Notes: generated by a model not told the origin, from the letters alone. Positions 1 through 12,143 are shown, counted from the stretch's first letter. The stretch is 64,000 nt of DNA from Fertoeibacter niger (GCF_009380135.2 NZ_WHUT02000003.1:186001-250000); one strand, 5' to 3'. A program made the numbers and translations.

Positions 1-1
1 G

Positions 2-1654
2 GGCGGCTTTGGTGCGCGGCAATTGCCGCAGCGGGGCAAGCCGCGCTATCTGGGCCTGATCCTGACAGGGGCGCTGCTGCTGTTTCTGGCGCTGGTGGCG
101 GCCTGGTCGTCGTTCTACATCGCCAGCCGGTCCGACACCGCCGAGGTCGAGGCGGCTGCGCTGACCCTGCCGGATACCGCCGCTGTGCCCGATGACGGCG
201 GCGATGTTGCGGCGATCACCGCCCCCGATGCCCTGCCCCTGCCGGGCATCGAGGATGAGATGCTGGCAGACCTTCAGGATCCGGCAGATTTTTCAGCCGA
301 AGAGGCGGCAGAGCTTCCGGCGGCTGATGTGCCAGTGGCGGCTGATGTTCCTGTCGTAGCGGATGCGCCAGAGGTGGTTGCGCCCGGCGCAGACACAGCA
401 GCGGAAACCTCTGCCAGCGATCTGCCCGCGAATGCGGTTGCGCCTGAAGCTGCCGCGGCGGCCCTGCCCGGCGCGACGGTGCCCGCAGACGCCGCGGCAG
501 TGGTGGCAGAAGTGGCGGCGCCCCCGTCCCTGCCCGCGCCTGATCTGCCCGCACCGGACCTGCCCGCACCGGACCTGCCGGTCTCCGCAACCGAAAGCCC
601 CAGCGTGCGCCCGCTGTCCGAGGCTCAGGACGAGATTTTTCTGGCCACGATGGACAGTCCGCTGGAACAGCTGGATGCCGTGGCCCTGCCGCAGCCGCGC
701 AGCGCGACAGATGCCCTGCCCGCAGCCCAACTGCCGCCGCCACCCTTCGGCACCACCTATCAGTTTGACAGCGCGGGCCGCATCCTGCCGACACCCGAAG
801 GCATCGTGACGCCCGAAGGCTATACGCTGGTTGCAGGCCGCCCGGCGCTGGTGCCGCCTGCGCGCCCAGCCGCTGCCGCTGCCGCTGCCGTGCCACCCGC
901 CGCAGCGGAACCGGCTGCCACAGCGGCGCAGGCACCCGATGCCGCCCCCGCGGACACCGCCAACGCCGCGCCCGATCCGGCGCTGGCCGGTGCGCGCCCG
1001 CGCAGCCGCCCCGAGGGTCTGGTGCCCCCGCCCGCGCAGGCCGAAGATGACGCGGCGCTGGCCGATGCCGATGGCACACGCGTGACCAGCCGCCGCCCGC
1101 TGGTGCGTCCGGCCTCGGTTTTCGCACAGGCCGAGGCGGCGCGCGAGGCGACGGCAGCGGCCTCGCTGGTGCTGGCTGCGGCCAGCGCCCCGGCTGTCGT
1201 GCCGCAAAGCCCGCTGGCGCTGACCGTCTCGCGCAAACCGCAGACCCGGCCCCAGGATTTCTCGCGTTCGGTCGAGGCTGCCGTGGCCGCCGCCGTGCGC
1301 CAGCCCGATCCGCCCGCCGCCCAGCCCGAAGAACAGCCCGCAGCGCGATCGGAACCCGAGGCGGATGATGAGCCCGAAGTGGTGGCCAGTGCCGCCCCGC
1401 GCATTCCCACCCGCGCCTCTGTGGCGAAACAGGCGACGTTCACCAATGCCATCAACCTGTCAAAGATCAACCTGATCGGCGTCTATGGCACGTCATCGAA
1501 ACGCTCGGCGCTGGTGCGGCAGGCCAATGGCCGCTACCGCAAGGTCGCCGTGGGCGACCGGGTGGACGGTGGCACGGTGGCGGCCATCACCGCCAGCGAA
1601 TTGCGCTATCAAAAGGGCAGCCGGATGATCACGCTGGCCATGCCGCAGGGCTGA
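2..1654 (+). CDS. Ala/Pro-rich single-pass membrane protein, 5' end outside window
   Basis: The reading frame is open from base 2. A TTG at 23 could start translation, but it has no clear ribosome binding site, so the true start is probably upstream of the window. A short basic stretch is followed by one hydrophobic helix (about residues 10-35 counted from the TTG), then some 400 residues of low-complexity Ala, Pro, Asp and Glu sequence. That part includes three tandem LPAPD-type units at about 537-575. The last 65 or so residues are different: compact, rich in beta-prone residues, with a GVYG...VAVGDRVDGG pattern. By appearance this tail resembles the periplasmic HR/PDZ-like ends of GspC or PilP proteins, which is a guess. 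The layout suggests an inner-membrane anchor, a long periplasmic linker and a small C-terminal domain. Function unknown. Confidence 0.8.
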   Translation, partial: GGFGARQLPQRGKPRYLGLILTGALLLFLALVAAWSSFYIASRSDTAEVEAAALTLPDTAAVPDDGGDVAAITAPDALPLPGIEDEMLADLQDPADFSAEEAAELPAADVPVAADVPVVADAPEVVAPGADTAAETSASDLPANAVAPEAAAAALPGATVPADAAAVVAEVAAPPSLPAPDLPAPDLPAPDLPVSATESPSVRPLSEAQDEIFLATMDSPLEQLDAVALPQPRSATDALPAAQLPPPPFGTTYQFDSAGRILPTPEGIVTPEGYTLVAGRPALVPPARPAAAAAAAVPPAAAEPAATAAQAPDAAPADTANAAPDPALAGARPRSRPEGLVPPPAQAEDDAALADADGTRVTSRRPLVRPASVFAQAEAAREATAAASLVLAAASAPAVVPQSPLALTVSRKPQTRPQDFSRSVEAAVAAAVRQPDPPAAQPEEQPAARSEPEADDEPEVVASAAPRIPTRASVAKQATFTNAINLSKINLIGVYGTSSKRSALVRQANGRYRKVAVGDRVDGGTVAAITASELRYQKGSRMITLAMPQG

Positions 1655-1674
1655 ACAGGGCCTGATGGCGATGA

Positions 1675-1709
1675 GAAAGGGGCGGCGCAGATGTTGCGCC
1701 GCCCCTTTC
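1675..1709. terminator. Strong bidirectional terminator hairpin
   Basis: A perfect 15-bp stem (1675-1689 with 1695-1709) closes a 5-base loop and is flanked by A and T runs. It lies between two convergent genes, the membrane protein on plus and hppD on minus, so it can end transcripts from both sides. Confidence 0.85.
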
Positions 1710-1742
1710 GTTCCGGCCCCTGACCCGGGTAGGGATCAGGCC

Positions 1743-2837
1743 TCAACTCGCCTTCAGCACACCCCGGTCGATCTGGTCCTGTTCGATGCTTTCGAACAAT
1801 GCGCGGAAATTGCCCTCGCCAAACCCGTCGTCGCCCTTGCGCTGGATGAATTCGAAGAAGATCGGCCCGATCACGGTTTTCGAGAATATCTGCAACAGGA
1901 TGCGCGTCTCGCCGCCATCCACCACACCCTCGCCGTCAATCAGGATGCCGTGTTTCGCCATCTGGTCGATGGGTTCGTTATGGCCCGCCACGCGGGTTTT
2001 CGACAGCTCGTAATAGGCCATCGGCGGTTTCGGCATGAACGTCAGCCCGCGCGCGGCGATCTCGTCGGTGGCGCTGTAGATGTCTGCCGCCCCCACCGCG
2101 ATATGTTGAATACCCTCGCCCTTGTAGCGTTTCAGATATTCCACGATCTGCCCGGTCTCGCCGCGATCCTCGTTGATCGGGATGCGGATGCGCTGGCAGG
2201 GGCTGGTCAATGCGCGGGAAAACAGCCCGGTGAACTTGCCCTCGATGTCGAAGAACCGGATCTGCTTGAAGCCGAAGATGCGGCCATAGAAGTCGAACCA
2301 CGTGTCCATGTTGCCCTTGTGGACATTGTGGGTCAGGTGGTCGAGGTAATAGAACCCCACCCCGGCGGGCTTCGCCGCCGCCAGCCAGTCGTATTCCGCG
2401 TCATAGGGGTTCGTGCTGCCATAGCGGTCGGTGAAATAGATCAACGACCCGCCGATACCCACGATTGCAGGCAGGTCCAGCGTCTTGTCGCGGCCCATGT
2501 AGGGCTCGGCCCCGTTCGCCACCGCATGCGCAAAGGCATGCTGCGCATCAACCACGCGCCAGCCCATCGACGGCGCGCAGGGGCCGTGTTCATCGACAAA
2601 CCGGCGGGCATGGCTGCCGGGCTCGTCATTCAGGATATAGGTGATGTCGCCCTGCTGCCACAGTTCCACCGCTTTGGTCTTGTGCCGCGCGGTCAGCGCG
2701 TAGCCCATCCGCGTGAAGAGTTCGCGCAGCTTTTCCGGCTCGGGGTGGGCGAATTCGACAAATTCAAAGCCATCGGTCCCGGCGGGATTGGCGGCGGAAA
2801 TGACGGCTTGCGGCGCGGAATGCGGGAACGGGCCCAT
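1743..2837 (-). CDS. hppD: 4-hydroxyphenylpyruvate dioxygenase
   Basis: A 364-residue Fe(II) dioxygenase of the vicinal-oxygen-chelate fold. It turns 4-hydroxyphenylpyruvate into homogentisate in tyrosine breakdown, in the cytoplasm. The 2-His-1-Glu iron triad is visible: His167 in LDHLTHNV, His245 in GIQHIAV and Glu329 in FFEFIQR, with family-like spacing. The frame stays open to 2972, but the ATG at 2837 has an AAGGAG six bases upstream and gives the usual family length. It is divergent from the Lrp-type regulator at 2972, which is the obvious candidate controller. No other homogentisate-pathway gene is adjacent. Confidence 0.96.
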   Translation of the reverse strand: MGPFPHSAPQAVISAANPAGTDGFEFVEFAHPEPEKLRELFTRMGYALTARHKTKAVELWQQGDITYILNDEPGSHARRFVDEHGPCAPSMGWRVVDAQHAFAHAVANGAEPYMGRDKTLDLPAIVGIGGSLIYFTDRYGSTNPYDAEYDWLAAAKPAGVGFYYLDHLTHNVHKGNMDTWFDFYGRIFGFKQIRFFDIEGKFTGLFSRALTSPCQRIRIPINEDRGETGQIVEYLKRYKGEGIQHIAVGAADIYSATDEIAARGLTFMPKPPMAYYELSKTRVAGHNEPIDQMAKHGILIDGEGVVDGGETRILLQIFSKTVIGPIFFEFIQRKGDDGFGEGNFRALFESIEQDQIDRGVLKAS

Positions 2838-2971
2838 GGCGATCTCCTTCATGCGTGACAATTGCAAGAATAGGCCAGGCCATGCGGGTTTTTTGCGCAT
2901 TCTGGCCCCCGCACATTGCCATATCTGCGGCATTCCCGCAGACTTGCCGCGAACAGCGCGAGTTTTCCGCA
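2838..2971. promoter_or_regulatory. Divergent promoter region hppD / Lrp-type regulator
   Basis: These 134 bases separate two divergent start codons and must hold both promoters. A short dyad TGCGG-N5-CCGCA (about 2928-2942) and the run GCGGGTTTTTTGCGC are the visible candidates for regulator binding. I cannot place convincing -35/-10 boxes. Confidence 0.45.
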
Positions 2972-3427
2972 ATGATTGACGAGATTGATTCCCGCCTGCT
3001 GACCGCCCTGCAAAAGAACGCCCATCTGACGGCGCAGGATCTGGGCGACATGCTGCACCTGTCGCCCAGTCAGGCGGGCCGTCGCCGGCAGCGGCTGGAG
3101 GCCGAGGGTTTCATCACCGGCTATACCGCCCGGCTTGATCCGGCGCGGGTGGGGCTGCATGTGCAGGCCTTCGTGCAGGTGCAGATGGCAACGCATGCCC
3201 CGGATGTGGTCAAGGGCTTTGCCACCCTGGTCGGCACCCGGCCCGAGGTCATCTCGGCATGGACACTGACCGGCGAGGCGGATTACCTTCTGCGCGTCTA
3301 TTGCGCCGATCTGGCGGCGCTGAACCGGCTGATCCATCAGGTGCTGCTGCCCCACCCCGCCGTGGCCCGCGTGCAAAGCCAGATCGTGATGGACCAGTTC
3401 AAACCCGATACCGCCCTGCCCACCTGA
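2972..3427 (+). CDS. Lrp/AsnC-family transcriptional regulator
   Basis: A 151-residue protein with an N-terminal winged helix-turn-helix (IDEIDSRLLTALQKNAHLTA, then LHLSPSQAGRRRQRLEAEG) and a C-terminal RAM/AsnC ligand-binding domain. The length and the opening MIDEIDSRLL are typical of the Lrp family, which fixes the start at 2972 although the frame is open from 2855. It is divergent from hppD. In Lrp-family pairs like this the regulator usually senses an amino acid or derivative made or used by its neighbour, so control of tyrosine breakdown is likely but inferred. Confidence 0.93.
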   Translation: MIDEIDSRLLTALQKNAHLTAQDLGDMLHLSPSQAGRRRQRLEAEGFITGYTARLDPARVGLHVQAFVQVQMATHAPDVVKGFATLVGTRPEVISAWTLTGEADYLLRVYCADLAALNRLIHQVLLPHPAVARVQSQIVMDQFKPDTALPT

Positions 3428-3469
3428 AGCCGCCACCCTGTCCGCCCGCCCCCAACGGAGAGCCCCGCC

Positions 3470-5356
3470 ATGGAAAACTTCCTGCTGCAAGCCACGATCT
3501 ATCTGGGGGCCGCCGTGCTGATCGTGCCGCTGTCGGTGCGGCTGGGGCTGGGTTCGGTGCTGGGCTATCTGGCGGCGGGCATCGTCATGGGGCCGCTGCT
3601 GGGTCTGGCGGGGACCGAGACCGAAGACCTGCAACATTTTGCCGAATTCGGCGTGGTGCTGATGCTGTTTCTGATCGGGCTGGAACTGGACCCCCGCGCG
3701 CTGTGGGACATGCGGCACAAGCTGATCGGCCTGGGCGGGTTGCAGGTGGTGGGCACCACTTTGGCCATCGCCGGGGTGCTGGTCTGGCTGGGCATCGCAT
3801 GGCAGATCGGGCTGACGGTGGGCATGCTCTTGTCGCTGTCATCCACCGCCATCGTGCTGCAAACCCTGTCGGAAAAGAACCTGATGCGCACGGCGGGCGG
3901 GCGATCGACCTTTTCGGTGCTGCTGACGCAGGATATCGCCGTGGTGCCGATGCTGGCCATCATCCCCTTGCTGGTGGTGACGGGCGGCACGCCGACAACC
4001 TTCGCGCTTGGCACATCTGACAGCCACGCGCCGGCCGGGGCCGCCGAACCCCTGCTGGGGCTAGTGGCATCTCTGCCCGGCTGGGCTGTGACACTGGTGA
4101 CACTGGCCATCGTGGCCGCCATCATCCTGGGCGGGCATTTCCTGTCGCGCCCGGTGTTCCGTTTCGTGCATGCCTCGCGCTTGCCAGAAATGTCCACCTT
4201 CATCTCGCTGTTGATGGTCATCGGCATCGCATTCCTGATGATGCTGGTGGGCCTGTCGCCCGCGCTTGGCACCTTTCTGGCCGGTGTGGTGCTGGCCAAC
4301 TCGGAGTTCCGGCACCAGTTGGAGGCGGACATCAAACCCTTCAAGGGCATCTTGATGGGCCTGTTCTTCATGACCGTGGGGGTGGGCATCAACTTTGCCA
4401 TTCTGGCCGCCAACCCGCTGCTGATCCTTGGCCTGACGCTGGGCCTGATTGCCCTGAAGGCCGCCGTGCTGTTCGCCCTGACGCTGATCTTTCGCCTGCG
4501 GGGCCATGACCGCTGGCTGTTCACCCTGGGGCTGGCGCAGGCGGGCGAGTTCGGCTTTCTGATCGTCAGCTTTGCCGTGCAGCAGACCATCCTGCCTACA
4601 CCTATCGCGCAGGTCACGCTGCTGGTCATCAGCCTTTCGATGCTGCTGACCCCCGCCCTGTTCATCGGCTATGACGCGCTGGCCCGCCGCATGGCTGCCA
4701 GCACCCCCGACCAACCCGCCGACGAGATCGACGAAAAGGGCCGCGTCATCATCGCGGGCATCGGGCGGTTCGGTCAGGTGGTCAACCGTCTGGTGCGGAT
4801 GAGCGGGATCAGCACCGTGGTGCTGGATGCCGACATGAAGATCATCGAAACCATGCGCCGCTTTGGCGTTAAGGGATTCTTTGGCGACCCGACCCGCCCC
4901 GAACTGCTGGAGGCTGCGGGCCTGGCCGAGGCCTCGGTTCTGGTCGTGGCGGTGGACAACCCCGAAAGCGCGATCAAGATCGTGACCTTTGCCCGCAAGT
5001 CCCGCCCCGACCTGCATATCGTCGCCCGCGCCCGCGACCGGGTGCATACCTACGAGCTGTATCAGGCGGGTGCCAATGACATCGTGCGCGAAACCTTTGA
5101 CAGTTCTGTCCGCGCCGGGCGCTATGTGCTGGAAAACATCGGCTTCACCGAATACGAGGCCGCCCAACTGTCACGCACCTATTTCAAGGTCGACCGTTCG
5201 GCGCTGCGCGATCTGGCCGAGTTGTGGGTGCCGGGCCTGCCCACGTTGAAGAACGAGGCCTATATCGCCCGCGCCAAACAGCTGGACCGCGATCTTGAAA
5301 CCGCGCTGATCCAGGAACTTGACGAGGTTCGGCCCAAGGTAGAGGCGGCGGAATGA
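3470..5356 (+). CDS. CPA2-family cation:proton antiporter with RCK domain (Kef type)
   Basis: A 628-residue inner-membrane protein. Residues ~1-400 hold about a dozen hydrophobic helices of the Na+/H+ exchanger fold, with the CPA2 signatures GYLAAGIVMGP and MLFLIGLELDP. Residues ~420-540 form a TrkA-N (RCK) Rossmann domain, starting IIAGIGRFGQ, that binds nucleotide and gates transport. This matches KefB/KefC/YbaL, K+ or Na+ efflux coupled to proton entry. No KefF/KefG partner is adjacent, so glutathione gating cannot be claimed. A GGAGAG lies upstream of the ATG. It begins 42 bases after the regulator but probably belongs to its own unit. Confidence 0.93.
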   Translation: MENFLLQATIYLGAAVLIVPLSVRLGLGSVLGYLAAGIVMGPLLGLAGTETEDLQHFAEFGVVLMLFLIGLELDPRALWDMRHKLIGLGGLQVVGTTLAIAGVLVWLGIAWQIGLTVGMLLSLSSTAIVLQTLSEKNLMRTAGGRSTFSVLLTQDIAVVPMLAIIPLLVVTGGTPTTFALGTSDSHAPAGAAEPLLGLVASLPGWAVTLVTLAIVAAIILGGHFLSRPVFRFVHASRLPEMSTFISLLMVIGIAFLMMLVGLSPALGTFLAGVVLANSEFRHQLEADIKPFKGILMGLFFMTVGVGINFAILAANPLLILGLTLGLIALKAAVLFALTLIFRLRGHDRWLFTLGLAQAGEFGFLIVSFAVQQTILPTPIAQVTLLVISLSMLLTPALFIGYDALARRMAASTPDQPADEIDEKGRVIIAGIGRFGQVVNRLVRMSGISTVVLDADMKIIETMRRFGVKGFFGDPTRPELLEAAGLAEASVLVVAVDNPESAIKIVTFARKSRPDLHIVARARDRVHTYELYQAGANDIVRETFDSSVRAGRYVLENIGFTEYEAAQLSRTYFKVDRSALRDLAELWVPGLPTLKNEAYIARAKQLDRDLETALIQELDEVRPKVEAAE

Positions 5357-5375
5357 GCGGCCCCCTCCTTGCGTT

Positions 5376-5441
5376 CATTTTCTGTCTCCAAATATCCCAC
5401 GGGGGTCCGGGGGTGTGAAACCCCCGGCGCTGGCCAGCGCC
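5376..5441. repeat. Dispersed intergenic repeat, copy A (hairpin type)
   Basis: It lies between the convergent antiporter and cobT genes. Bases 5391-5430 are identical over 40 bp to copy B at 35149-35188. They contain a CCGGGGG/CCCCCGG hairpin, followed by a 16-bp perfect palindrome (5426-5441). The outer end carries the family tail CATTTTCTGT...AAATATCC. The position suggests it ends transcripts from both sides. Confidence 0.85.
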
Positions 5442-5447
5442 AAAACC

Positions 5448-6464
5448 TTACCCGCCCGACACGCCCGCCTCTTCAAACGTCACCATGCCAGAATGGCAGG
5501 CCACCGCCCCCTGCATCACCGCAATGGCCAATGCGGCACCCGACCCCTCGCCCAGCCGCAGACCCAGATCCAGCAGCGGCTTTTTGCCCAGCCGGGCCAG
5601 CAGGGCGCCATGTGCACCCTCGGCGCTGACATGGCCTGCGACGCAATGGCCCAGGGCGCCTTCCTCGGCGCATTCCAGCACCGCCGCTGCCGCCGTGCAG
5701 ATGAACCCATCCAGAATGACCGGCACGCGCAGCACGCGCGCCCGGGCGATGGCCCCGGCCATGGCGGCCAGTTCGCGCCCGCCAAGGCAGCGCAAGGCCT
5801 CCAGCGGGTCGCCCGTCAGATCGCCATGCAGCGCCAGCCCTGCGGCAACCACGCGGGTTTTCAGCGCCAGCCCCTCATCCGACACACCGGTTCCGCGCCC
5901 GGTCCAGTCACCCGCCCCGCCGCCGAACAGCGCACAGGCCAGCGCCGCCGCCACGGTGGTATTGCCGATGCCCATCTCGCCCGTCACCAGAAGGTCGGCC
6001 TGCGGATCGACCGCCTCCCACCCTGCGGCCAGAGCGGCCACCAGATCATCCTCGGTCATCGCAGCACCCGCGGTGAAATCGCGCGTGGGCGTATCAAGGT
6101 CCAGCGCCACAACGGCCATGGTCGCGCCAAAGGCCTGCGCCAACTGGTTGATCGCCGCCCCGCCAGCCTTGAAATTGGCCACCATCTGCGCCGTCACCTC
6201 GGCCGGAAAGGCCGAAACGCCCTGCGCCGTGACCCCGTGATTGCCCGCAAAAACCAGCACCTGCGGGCGGTTGATGCGGGGGCGCGGGTCGCCCCGCCAG
6301 CCGGCATACCAGATCGCCAGATCCTCCAGCCGGCCCAGCGCGCCCGGCGGCTTGGTCAGTTGCGCGTTGCGGGCACGGGCGGCATCCGCAGCGGCGGCGT
6401 CAAAGCCGGGCAGCGCCTGCAAGACGGCGTGGAACCCTGTGATCGTGGTGAATGGGGCTTGCAT
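5448..6464 (-). CDS. cobT: Nicotinate-nucleotide--dimethylbenzimidazole phosphoribosyltransferase
   Basis: 338 residues. It makes alpha-ribazole phosphate for the lower ligand of cobalamin (CobU in Pseudomonas naming). Family marks are [31 protein letters not shown] and the C-terminal [12 protein letters not shown], which carries the catalytic glutamate. The frame is open upstream to 6632, but [11 protein letters not shown] at 6464 gives the normal family start and length. It is divergent from cobS across 80 bp, so the last two steps of nucleotide-loop assembly sit side by side. The gap is too short for a cobalamin riboswitch and none is visible. Confidence 0.95.
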   Translation of the reverse strand: MQAPFTTITGFHAVLQALPGFDAAAADAARARNAQLTKPPGALGRLEDLAIWYAGWRGDPRPRINRPQVLVFAGNHGVTAQGVSAFPAEVTAQMVANFKAGGAAINQLAQAFGATMAVVALDLDTPTRDFTAGAAMTEDDLVAALAAGWEAVDPQADLLVTGEMGIGNTTVAAALACALFGGGAGDWTGRGTGVSDEGLALKTRVVAAGLALHGDLTGDPLEALRCLGGRELAAMAGAIARARVLRVPVILDGFICTAAAAVLECAEEGALGHCVAGHVSAEGAHGALLARLGKKPLLDLGLRLGEGSGAALAIAVMQGAVACHSGMVTFEEAGVSGG

Positions 6465-6544
6465 GGCCTGTCCCTCGTTGATCCTGTCGCCTGCCTTGGG
6501 TATCGACAAAGGCGGCGCAGGGCCAGCACGGAAAGGGCAATCGC

Positions 6545-7303
6545 ATGACCGGGAACGACCATCTGGCGGGGCATCTGGCCGATCTGCGGGCCGCGCTTGG
6601 TCTGCTGACCCGACTGCCGCTGCCCCACGCACCGCTGCGCGGCGCAGATGCCGCCTGGGCCTGGCCCTTGGCGGGGGCGGTGGTGGGTGCGCTGGCGGCG
6701 GCGGCGGGCAGTCTGGCGCTGTGGCCGGGTTTGCCGGCCGGGGTGGCGGCGGCGCTGGTGCTGGGCGCGCAGGCGATGCTGACCGGGGCCATGCACGAAG
6801 ACGGGCTGGCCGATACCGCCGATGGCCTTTGGGGCGGCTGGGACAAGGCGCGGCGGCTGGCCATCATGAAGGACAGTCACATTGGCACCTATGGCGTCGT
6901 GGCGCTGCTGGTGGTGGGGCTGGCGCGCTGGTCGGCTCTGGTGGCGGTTCTGGAGGCAGGGGCGCATTGGCCCGTGCTGATCGCGGTCGGCGCGCTCAGC
7001 CGGGTGCCGATGGCGGTGCTGATGTCCGCCCTTCCCAATGCGCGCGGCGCGGGGCTGGCGCAAAGCGTGGGGCGGCCTGCGGCGGGTGTAGCCTTGGGCG
7101 CTGCGGCTCTGGGGATAGGCCTGGCGCTGCTGCTGACGGGGGGAATGGCGGTGGCGATGGCCGCCTTGGCCGGGGGGCTGTGCCTTGCGCTGGCGCTGGT
7201 GGCGCGGGCCAAGATCGGCGGGCAGACCGGCGATGTGCTGGGGGCCTCGCAACAACTGGCCGAGGCCGCGGCGCTTGCGGTTGCGGCGGCACATCTGGCA
7301 TAG
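6545..7303 (+). CDS. cobS: Adenosylcobinamide-GDP ribazoletransferase
   Basis: A 252-residue inner-membrane enzyme that joins adenosylcobinamide-GDP to alpha-ribazole (phosphate), the final cobalamin assembly step (CobV in Pseudomonas naming). The CobS signatures [14 protein letters not shown] and [11 protein letters not shown] are present, with several Ala/Leu/Val-rich membrane helices. The start has AAGGGC upstream. It works directly after the divergent cobT product and probably shares its control region. Confidence 0.95.
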   Translation: MTGNDHLAGHLADLRAALGLLTRLPLPHAPLRGADAAWAWPLAGAVVGALAAAAGSLALWPGLPAGVAAALVLGAQAMLTGAMHEDGLADTADGLWGGWDKARRLAIMKDSHIGTYGVVALLVVGLARWSALVAVLEAGAHWPVLIAVGALSRVPMAVLMSALPNARGAGLAQSVGRPAAGVALGAAALGIGLALLLTGGMAVAMAALAGGLCLALALVARAKIGGQTGDVLGASQQLAEAAALAVAAAHLA

Positions 7304-7379
7304 CGTCGCTCCTCCGCCCCGATGGGCGATGTCGCCACCGCAACGCCATCGCCCGTCAGGGCAAAGAAGCGGGCATGAA

Positions 7380-7405
7380 AAAACCGCGCCCGAAAGCGCG
7401 GTTTT
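7380..7405. terminator. Bidirectional terminator between cobS and carD
   Basis: A perfect 10-bp stem, AAAACCGCGC with GCGCGGTTTT, closes a 6-base loop and is flanked by A and T runs. It lies between convergent genes. A second, longer-loop inverted repeat (GGGCGATG/CATCGCCC, about 7324-7352) precedes it. Confidence 0.85.
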
Positions 7406-7420
7406 CCCCTGTCACAGCAA

Positions 7421-7930
7421 TCAGGCCGCGCGGGCCACCAGCACGTCGCCAACGGTCTTGGCGGCGCCCGCCTCGTCCACGCCCGACACGGCGGCGACTT
7501 CGCGGGTCAGCCGTTCCAGTGCCGCCTCGTAAAGCTGCCGCTCGGAATAGCTTTGTTCGCGCTGGTCGTCAGAGCGGTGCAGGTCGCGCACCACTTCGGC
7601 GATCGACATCAGGTCGCCCGAGTTGATCTTCTGTTCATATTCCTGCGCCCGGCGCGACCACATCGCCCGTTTCACCCGCGCCTTGCCCTTCAGCGTATCC
7701 AGCGCCTTTGTCACCACATCGGGCGAGGACAGCGAGCGCATGCCGATTTCCGTCGCCTTGTGGGTGGGCACCCGCAGCGTCATCTTGTCCTTTTCGAACG
7801 AGATCACGAACAGTTCCAGGTGCAGGCCGGCAATCTCCTGCTCTTCGATCGAGATGATCCGGCCCACGCCATGCGCGGGGTAGACGACGAACTCGTCAGG
7901 GCGGAACTCGGGCTTCTTGGATTTGGTCAT
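7421..7930 (-). CDS. carD: CarD/CdnL-family RNA polymerase-binding regulator
   Basis: 169 residues. The N-terminal domain (FVVYPAHGVGRIISIEE) has the Tudor-like fold that binds the RNA polymerase beta subunit. The helical C-terminal domain (about residues 75-160, with KRAMWSRRAQEYEQKINSGD) contacts DNA at the -10 edge. Family members stabilise the open complex, and in alphaproteobacteria they support rRNA and housekeeping transcription. It is a single-gene unit with its own promoter about 160 bp upstream and a terminator just downstream. Confidence 0.95.
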   Translation of the reverse strand: MTKSKKPEFRPDEFVVYPAHGVGRIISIEEQEIAGLHLELFVISFEKDKMTLRVPTHKATEIGMRSLSSPDVVTKALDTLKGKARVKRAMWSRRAQEYEQKINSGDLMSIAEVVRDLHRSDDQREQSYSERQLYEAALERLTREVAAVSGVDEAGAAKTVGDVLVARAA

Positions 7931-8086
7931 TCAGGCGCTTCCTCGATGAGAAGCCTGTTTCCGGCGACAAAATCACCAACCGGGGCCATCAGCCCCGGGG
8001 ATGCATGTGACATGTCGCAAGAATTTCCGCCTCAGGCGAGCAGCGCTGAGAGGGTGGTCAGGCTTCCGTGCTTCTTTTGTAACAGC

Positions 8087-8115
8087 AGTATAGCACGATT
8101 TGCAGGTGATTCCAA
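8087..8115 (-). promoter_or_regulatory. Sigma-70-type promoter of carD
   Basis: On the minus strand TTGGAA is followed by exactly 17 bases and then TATACT, close to the housekeeping consensus and unusually AT-rich for this window. It points at carD and would give a leader of about 150 nt. Confidence 0.7.
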
Positions 8116-8190
8116 CTGGGGCAACATTGTGCCCGACTTGGCAGAGCCATTGAAATCAAACGATTTTCCGGCTTGCATCCCAGGCCTGAC

Positions 8191-8210
8191 GCCCTGTCAT
8201 GGCACAGGGC
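8191..8210 (-). terminator. Possible fdxA terminator
   Basis: A 7-bp perfect stem with a 6-base loop lies 22 bases after the fdxA stop. There is no U run, so Rho-independent termination is only possible, not clear. Confidence 0.4.
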
Positions 8211-8231
8211 GATTCGCAAATCTGTGTTGTT

Positions 8232-8570
8232 TCAGCCGCCAACGCCGGGTGCGGGGCTGAAGTATTTCTCCATCTTGCCCTTTTCGCCGTCCCGCGCCTC
8301 GGCCTCGGGCAGCGGGTCGCGGCGCTGGGTGATCACCGGCCACAGCTCGGCATATTTGCGGTTGAAGGCAACCCAGGCCTCCATATCCGGCTCGGTGTCC
8401 GGGCGGATCGCATCGGCGGGGCATTCAGGCTCGCAAACGCCACAGTCGATGCACTCATCCGGGTGGATGACCAGCGTGTTTTCGCCCTCATAGAAGCAGT
8501 CCACGGGGCATACTTCCACACAATCGGTGTATTTGCAGGCGATGCAGTTGTCGGTAACAACATAGGTCAT
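8232..8570 (-). CDS. fdxA: 7Fe ferredoxin FdxA
   Basis: 112 residues. Nine cysteines (9, 12, 17, 21, 25, 40, 43, 46, 50) form the [3Fe-4S] plus [4Fe-4S] pattern of 7Fe ferredoxins: [17 protein letters not shown] followed by [12 protein letters not shown] family-typical C-terminal extension with MEKYF follows. It is a cytoplasmic low-potential electron carrier whose partners are not shown here. The ATG at 8570 gives the standard [10 protein letters not shown] start, although the frame is open to 8627. It is a single-gene unit downstream of the S4 protein, with a 116-bp gap. Confidence 0.96.
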   Translation of the reverse strand: MTYVVTDNCIACKYTDCVEVCPVDCFYEGENTLVIHPDECIDCGVCEPECPADAIRPDTEPDMEAWVAFNRKYAELWPVITQRRDPLPEAEARDGEKGKMEKYFSPAPGVGG

Positions 8571-8686
8571 GGCGTGGCTCGGCTGTCTCTGATGCGCTTT
8601 GTTACCTAGTCCGGTGCCGCGGCGCATGCAAGCGGGCGCGGGAAGGAAAGATCAAGGCTGCGGCAAAACCGGCTGCGGCAGAACGA

Positions 8687-9028
8687 TCAGCCGTCGGGCG
8701 GCGCAATCGGCGGAACATCCTCCGCCACCGCAACCTGCGCATCCAGATCGAGATACAGCGCCAGCGCATCGCTGGCCGATCCGCGCCGCAGCGCCACCCC
8801 GGTGATCCGCACCATGCGAATCCGGTTGCCCTGCGGAAACACCAGAACATCGCCCGGCCCTACCGCCTGCGCCGGTTTGGCGCTGCGCTGGCCGTTCACC
8901 CGGACGTGCCCGCTGTCCACCAGTTCGGCGGCAAGGCTGCGGGTTTTCACGAACCGCGCCTGCACCAGCCATTTGTCCAGACGAATCAACGGGCGCGGCG
9001 AAGGAACAGGTTCCCGCCGCGCCCGCAT
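8687..9028 (-). CDS. S4-domain RNA-binding protein (HslR/Hsp15-like)
   Basis: 113 residues with an S4 RNA-binding domain near the N terminus (RLDKWLVQARFVKTRSLA, then SGHVRVNGQRS), like heat-shock protein 15. Hsp15 binds stalled 50S subunits that still carry nascent chains, and a similar ribosome-rescue role is inferred. Its ATG lies 6 bases after the helicase stop, so the two RNA-acting proteins are probably co-transcribed. The acidic tail is unremarkable. Confidence 0.88.
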   Translation of the reverse strand: MRARREPVPSPRPLIRLDKWLVQARFVKTRSLAAELVDSGHVRVNGQRSAKPAQAVGPGDVLVFPQGNRIRMVRITGVALRRGSASDALALYLDLDAQVAVAEDVPPIAPPDG

Positions 9029-9034
9029 GCGGCC

Positions 9035-12133
<3,099 letters not shown>

Positions 12134-12143
12134 CAGCCTGCTT

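Larger units (their letters stand above)
7931..8231. other. 301-bp gene-free stretch: carD promoter, leader and fdxA 3' hairpin
   Basis: I find no credible gene here. On the minus strand it holds the carD promoter (8087-8115) and a leader of about 150 nt containing a CCGGGGC/GCCCCGG hairpin at 7981-7999. Near its right end is a GCCCTGT/ACAGGGC hairpin (8191-8210), 22 bases past the fdxA stop. Confidence 0.6.

Noticed and set aside
2838-2972. Longer N terminus of hppD
   Set aside because: It runs through the promoter region and would overlap the divergent regulator start; the ATG at 2837 has a good ribosome binding site.
6465-6544. Cobalamin riboswitch between cobT and cobS
   Set aside because: 80 bp is too short and no B12-box-like sequence is seen.
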